From the NCBI GenBank assembly GCA_003140115.1, contig PLIQ01000281.1, forward strand, positions 8,634 through 21,143: a stretch of DNA of 12,510 nucleotides, written 5' to 3'. The translations under genes were made by a program, and so were the position numbers. Shown one piece after another: positions 10,887 through 12,510 of this stretch; position 1 is the first letter of the stretch; each line of letters starts with the position of its first letter. The stretch comes from Actinomycetota bacterium. GTDB lineage: Bacteria; Actinomycetota; Actinomycetes; Streptosporangiales; Streptosporangiaceae. The notes beneath the pieces were generated by a model. It did not search any database. It saw nothing but the letters and a program-made list of their open reading frames with translations, and was not told the origin of the DNA.

Positions 10887-12386
10887 ATGGACGAGAGTCA
10901 GGGCGGGGGGCTGATGGCCCCGCAGCGGCGTGCCCTGACCGTCGGCCTGGTCCTGACCGTCACCTTCGTGGCATCCGAGGCGCTGGCGGTGGTGACCGTC
11001 ATGCCGGTGGTGGCCCGGGATCTGGGCGGCCTGCGCCTGTACGGCTGGGTGTTCAGCGGGTTCATGCTGGGCAGCGTGATCGGCATCGTGGCGGCCGGCC
11101 GGGAGGCCGACCGGCACGGGCCCGCGGTCCCGTTCGTGGCCGGGGTGGTACTGTTCGGCGCCGGCCTGGCCCTGGCGGGCCTGGCGCCCTCGATGGGCGT
11201 GCTGGTCGCGGGCCGGGTACTGCAGGGCGTGGGCGCCGGCGCAGCGCCCTCGGTGGCTTACGCCGTGATCGGCCGCAGCCTGCCGGTGACGCTGCGGGCT
11301 CGCATGATGGCGGTCCTGTCCACCGCGTGGGTCGCGCCGGGGCTGGCCGGGCCCGCGGTCAGCGCCGAGGTGGCGCGCCTGTTCGGGTGGCGGTGGGTGT
11401 TCCTGGGCTTGCTGCCCATCGTCGGGGTAGCCGGGGCGATCGCCGTGCCCGCGCTGATCCGACTCGGGCCGCCCGCCGCGAGCGGGGCCCAAGCGCACCG
11501 GATGATCGACGGCCTCCGTACCGCGGTGGGCGCCACGATGATCCTGGGCGGCCTGGCGCTCGCGACCGGTTCCGGCGCTGGTTCGCGCCGTCTGAGCGCC
11601 GTCCTGGGCGGCCTGGTCCTCGGCGCCGCGGGCGGTGCCGCCGGGCTGCCCGCCCTGCGCCGGCTGGTCCCGCCCGGCACCCTGACCGCGCGCGCCGGGC
11701 TACCCGCCACGATCCTCACCCGCGGCCTGCTGACGTTCACGTTCTTCGGCGCGGACGCCTACGTGACGCTGACCATCACCGCGATACGCCATCGGACCCC
11801 GGTCGTGGCGAGTATCGCCGTCACCGGCGCCACGGTGGCCTGGACGATCGGCGCCTGGGTTCAGGCCCGGCTGAGCGAAAGCTGGGAAGGACGCCGCCTG
11901 GTGCGCAGCGGGCTAGTGATCGTGCTGGCCGGCATCGCCGGGATGGTGCTCGCCTTGCAGCCTGGCGTGCCGTTGGCCGAGGGCCTGGCGGCCTGGACCG
12001 TGGCCGGCCTCGGGATGGGCCTGGCCTACGCGCCGATCTCGCTGATGATGCTGCAGAAGGCACTGCCCGGCCAGGAAGGCCAGGCGGCGGCGTCGCTGAA
12101 CCTGGCCGACGTGCTCGGCACCGCGATCGGCATCGGCGTGGGCGGCGCGGCGGTGGCCGCCACCGCGAGCCATGACCTTCGCCTCGGCATCATGACCGCC
12201 TTCTGCGCGGCGGCAGCGGTCGGCCTGGTCGCGCTGGTGGTGACCCGCCGGCTGCCGACTGGCCCCACTTCAGCGCCGTCGCCGACCGGCCCCGGTTCAG
12301 TTCCACTGCCGACCGGCCCTAGTTCAGCGCCGTCGCCAACCGGGCATCCGGATCGGGCTGAACTCAGACCTCGAGGATCTTCTTGA
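10887..12386 (+). CDS. MFS exporter with Pro/Ser/Thr-rich repeat tail
   Basis: 499 residues with about 12-14 predicted membrane helices between 16 and 452. MFS signs are the motif-A-like loop GREADRHG (71-78) between helices 2 and 3, [13 protein letters not shown] (110-122) in helix 4, and [10 protein letters not shown] (150-159), the motif-C pattern of proton-coupled drug exporters. E31 in helix 1 and D290 in a later helix are buried acidic residues that could carry protons. A multidrug/H+ antiporter-type role is likely; the substrate is unknown. GGAGAGG (10877-10883) precedes the ATG at 10887; ATG 10914 is an alternative. The cytosolic tail (455-487) consists of nine-residue Pro-Thr-Gly repeats, and the last 23 bases of the gene overlap the converging uvrA gene. 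A weak -10 (TAGGCT, 10853-10858) suggests its own promoter. Confidence 0.92.
   Translation: MDESQGGGLMAPQRRALTVGLVLTVTFVASEALAVVTVMPVVARDLGGLRLYGWVFSGFMLGSVIGIVAAGREADRHGPAVPFVAGVVLFGAGLALAGLAPSMGVLVAGRVLQGVGAGAAPSVAYAVIGRSLPVTLRARMMAVLSTAWVAPGLAGPAVSAEVARLFGWRWVFLGLLPIVGVAGAIAVPALIRLGPPAASGAQAHRMIDGLRTAVGATMILGGLALATGSGAGSRRLSAVLGGLVLGAAGGAAGLPALRRLVPPGTLTARAGLPATILTRGLLTFTFFGADAYVTLTITAIRHRTPVVASIAVTGATVAWTIGAWVQARLSESWEGRRLVRSGLVIVLAGIAGMVLALQPGVPLAEGLAAWTVAGLGMGLAYAPISLMMLQKALPGQEGQAAASLNLADVLGTAIGIGVGGAAVAATASHDLRLGIMTAFCAAAAVGLVALVVTRRLPTGPTSAPSPTGPGSVPLPTGPSSAPSPTGHPDRAELRPRGSS
12255..12346. repeat. 27-bp in-frame tandem repeat in the MFS tail
   Basis: Three full units (12255-12281, 12282-12308, 12309-12335) and the start of a fourth encode [27 protein letters not shown] and PTG. 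The unit length keeps the frame, so copy number could vary without disrupting the protein. Confidence 0.8.
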
Positions 12387-12510
12387 GGAACTGCCCGGTG
12401 TAGCTTTCCTCGACGGCGGCGATCTGCTCCGGCGGCCCGGTAGCGACCACCGTCCCGCCACCTGCGCCGCCCTCGGGCCCGAGGTCGATGACCCAGTCGG
12501 CGGTCTTGAT
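12364..12510 (-). CDS. uvrA: UvrA, excinuclease ABC subunit A (C-terminal end, partial)
   Basis: The last 48 codons of a - strand gene that continues past the right edge. The peptide runs [30 protein letters not shown] and [14 protein letters not shown] before TGA (12366-12364). This is the characteristic UvrA end: the ABC-type D-loop/H-loop region ([12 protein letters not shown]), then the SYTGQFL tail. UvrA is the DNA-damage recognition ATPase of nucleotide excision repair, acting with UvrB and UvrC in the cytoplasm. Only the second ATPase domain's very end is present. The stop lies inside the end of the converging MFS gene (23-bp overlap), and I see no hairpin in the overlap. Confidence 0.95.
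   Translation of the reverse strand: MKTADWVIDLGPEGGAGGGTVVATGPPEQIAAVEESYTGQFLKKILEV

Overview
The window is high-GC DNA (coding parts look close to 70% G+C) with GTG starts, GTGA gene overlaps, SD-less genes that sit directly on a -10 box, and a mycothiol-dependent-isomerase-like gene. This points to an actinomycete chromosome. The genus cannot be read from the sequence. The 3' edge carries the C-terminus of uvrA, so this is ordinary chromosome and not an obvious mobile element. I see no rRNA, tRNA, CRISPR, transposase or phage gene.

Layout. 1-70: possible end of an unidentified + strand gene. 67-2023 (-): a compact unit of a 12-codon upstream ORF, an MDMPI/DinB-fold gene and a class V aminotransferase, joined by GTGA overlaps. 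2136-5840 (+): a promoter for a probably leaderless transcript, then two half-size ABC exporters that form a heterodimer pair. 5837-5858: a bidirectional hairpin containing the stop codons of both converging genes. 5855-7285: a HxlR-type regulator and a divergent HtrA-like protease without a signal peptide, sharing a 24-bp palindrome that covers the protease promoter. 7331-8479 (-): LytR-CpsA-Psr envelope enzyme. 8674-9099 (+): uncharacterised gene. 9100-9584: non-coding, AT-richer and CTAG-rich, with a five-unit 17-bp operator-like array and several palindromes. 9585-9860 (+): small DUF5999-like protein, nested antisense inside the C-terminal extension of an alpha/beta hydrolase (9542-10516, -). 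10601-10819 (+): dodecin. 10887-12386 (+): MFS exporter with a Pro/Ser/Thr-rich repeat tail. 12364-12510 (-): C-terminus of UvrA.

Working together. The ABC pair is one functional transporter. The HxlR regulator very probably represses the divergent protease gene and may repress itself. The most unusual part is 9.17-9.86 kb: a phased array resembling GntR/HutC-type (DasR-like) operators lies upstream of a tiny conserved gene of unknown role, which in turn lies opposite an over-long hydrolase reading frame. The other genes (LCP, dodecin, MFS, uvrA) look like ordinary housekeeping or accessory functions.
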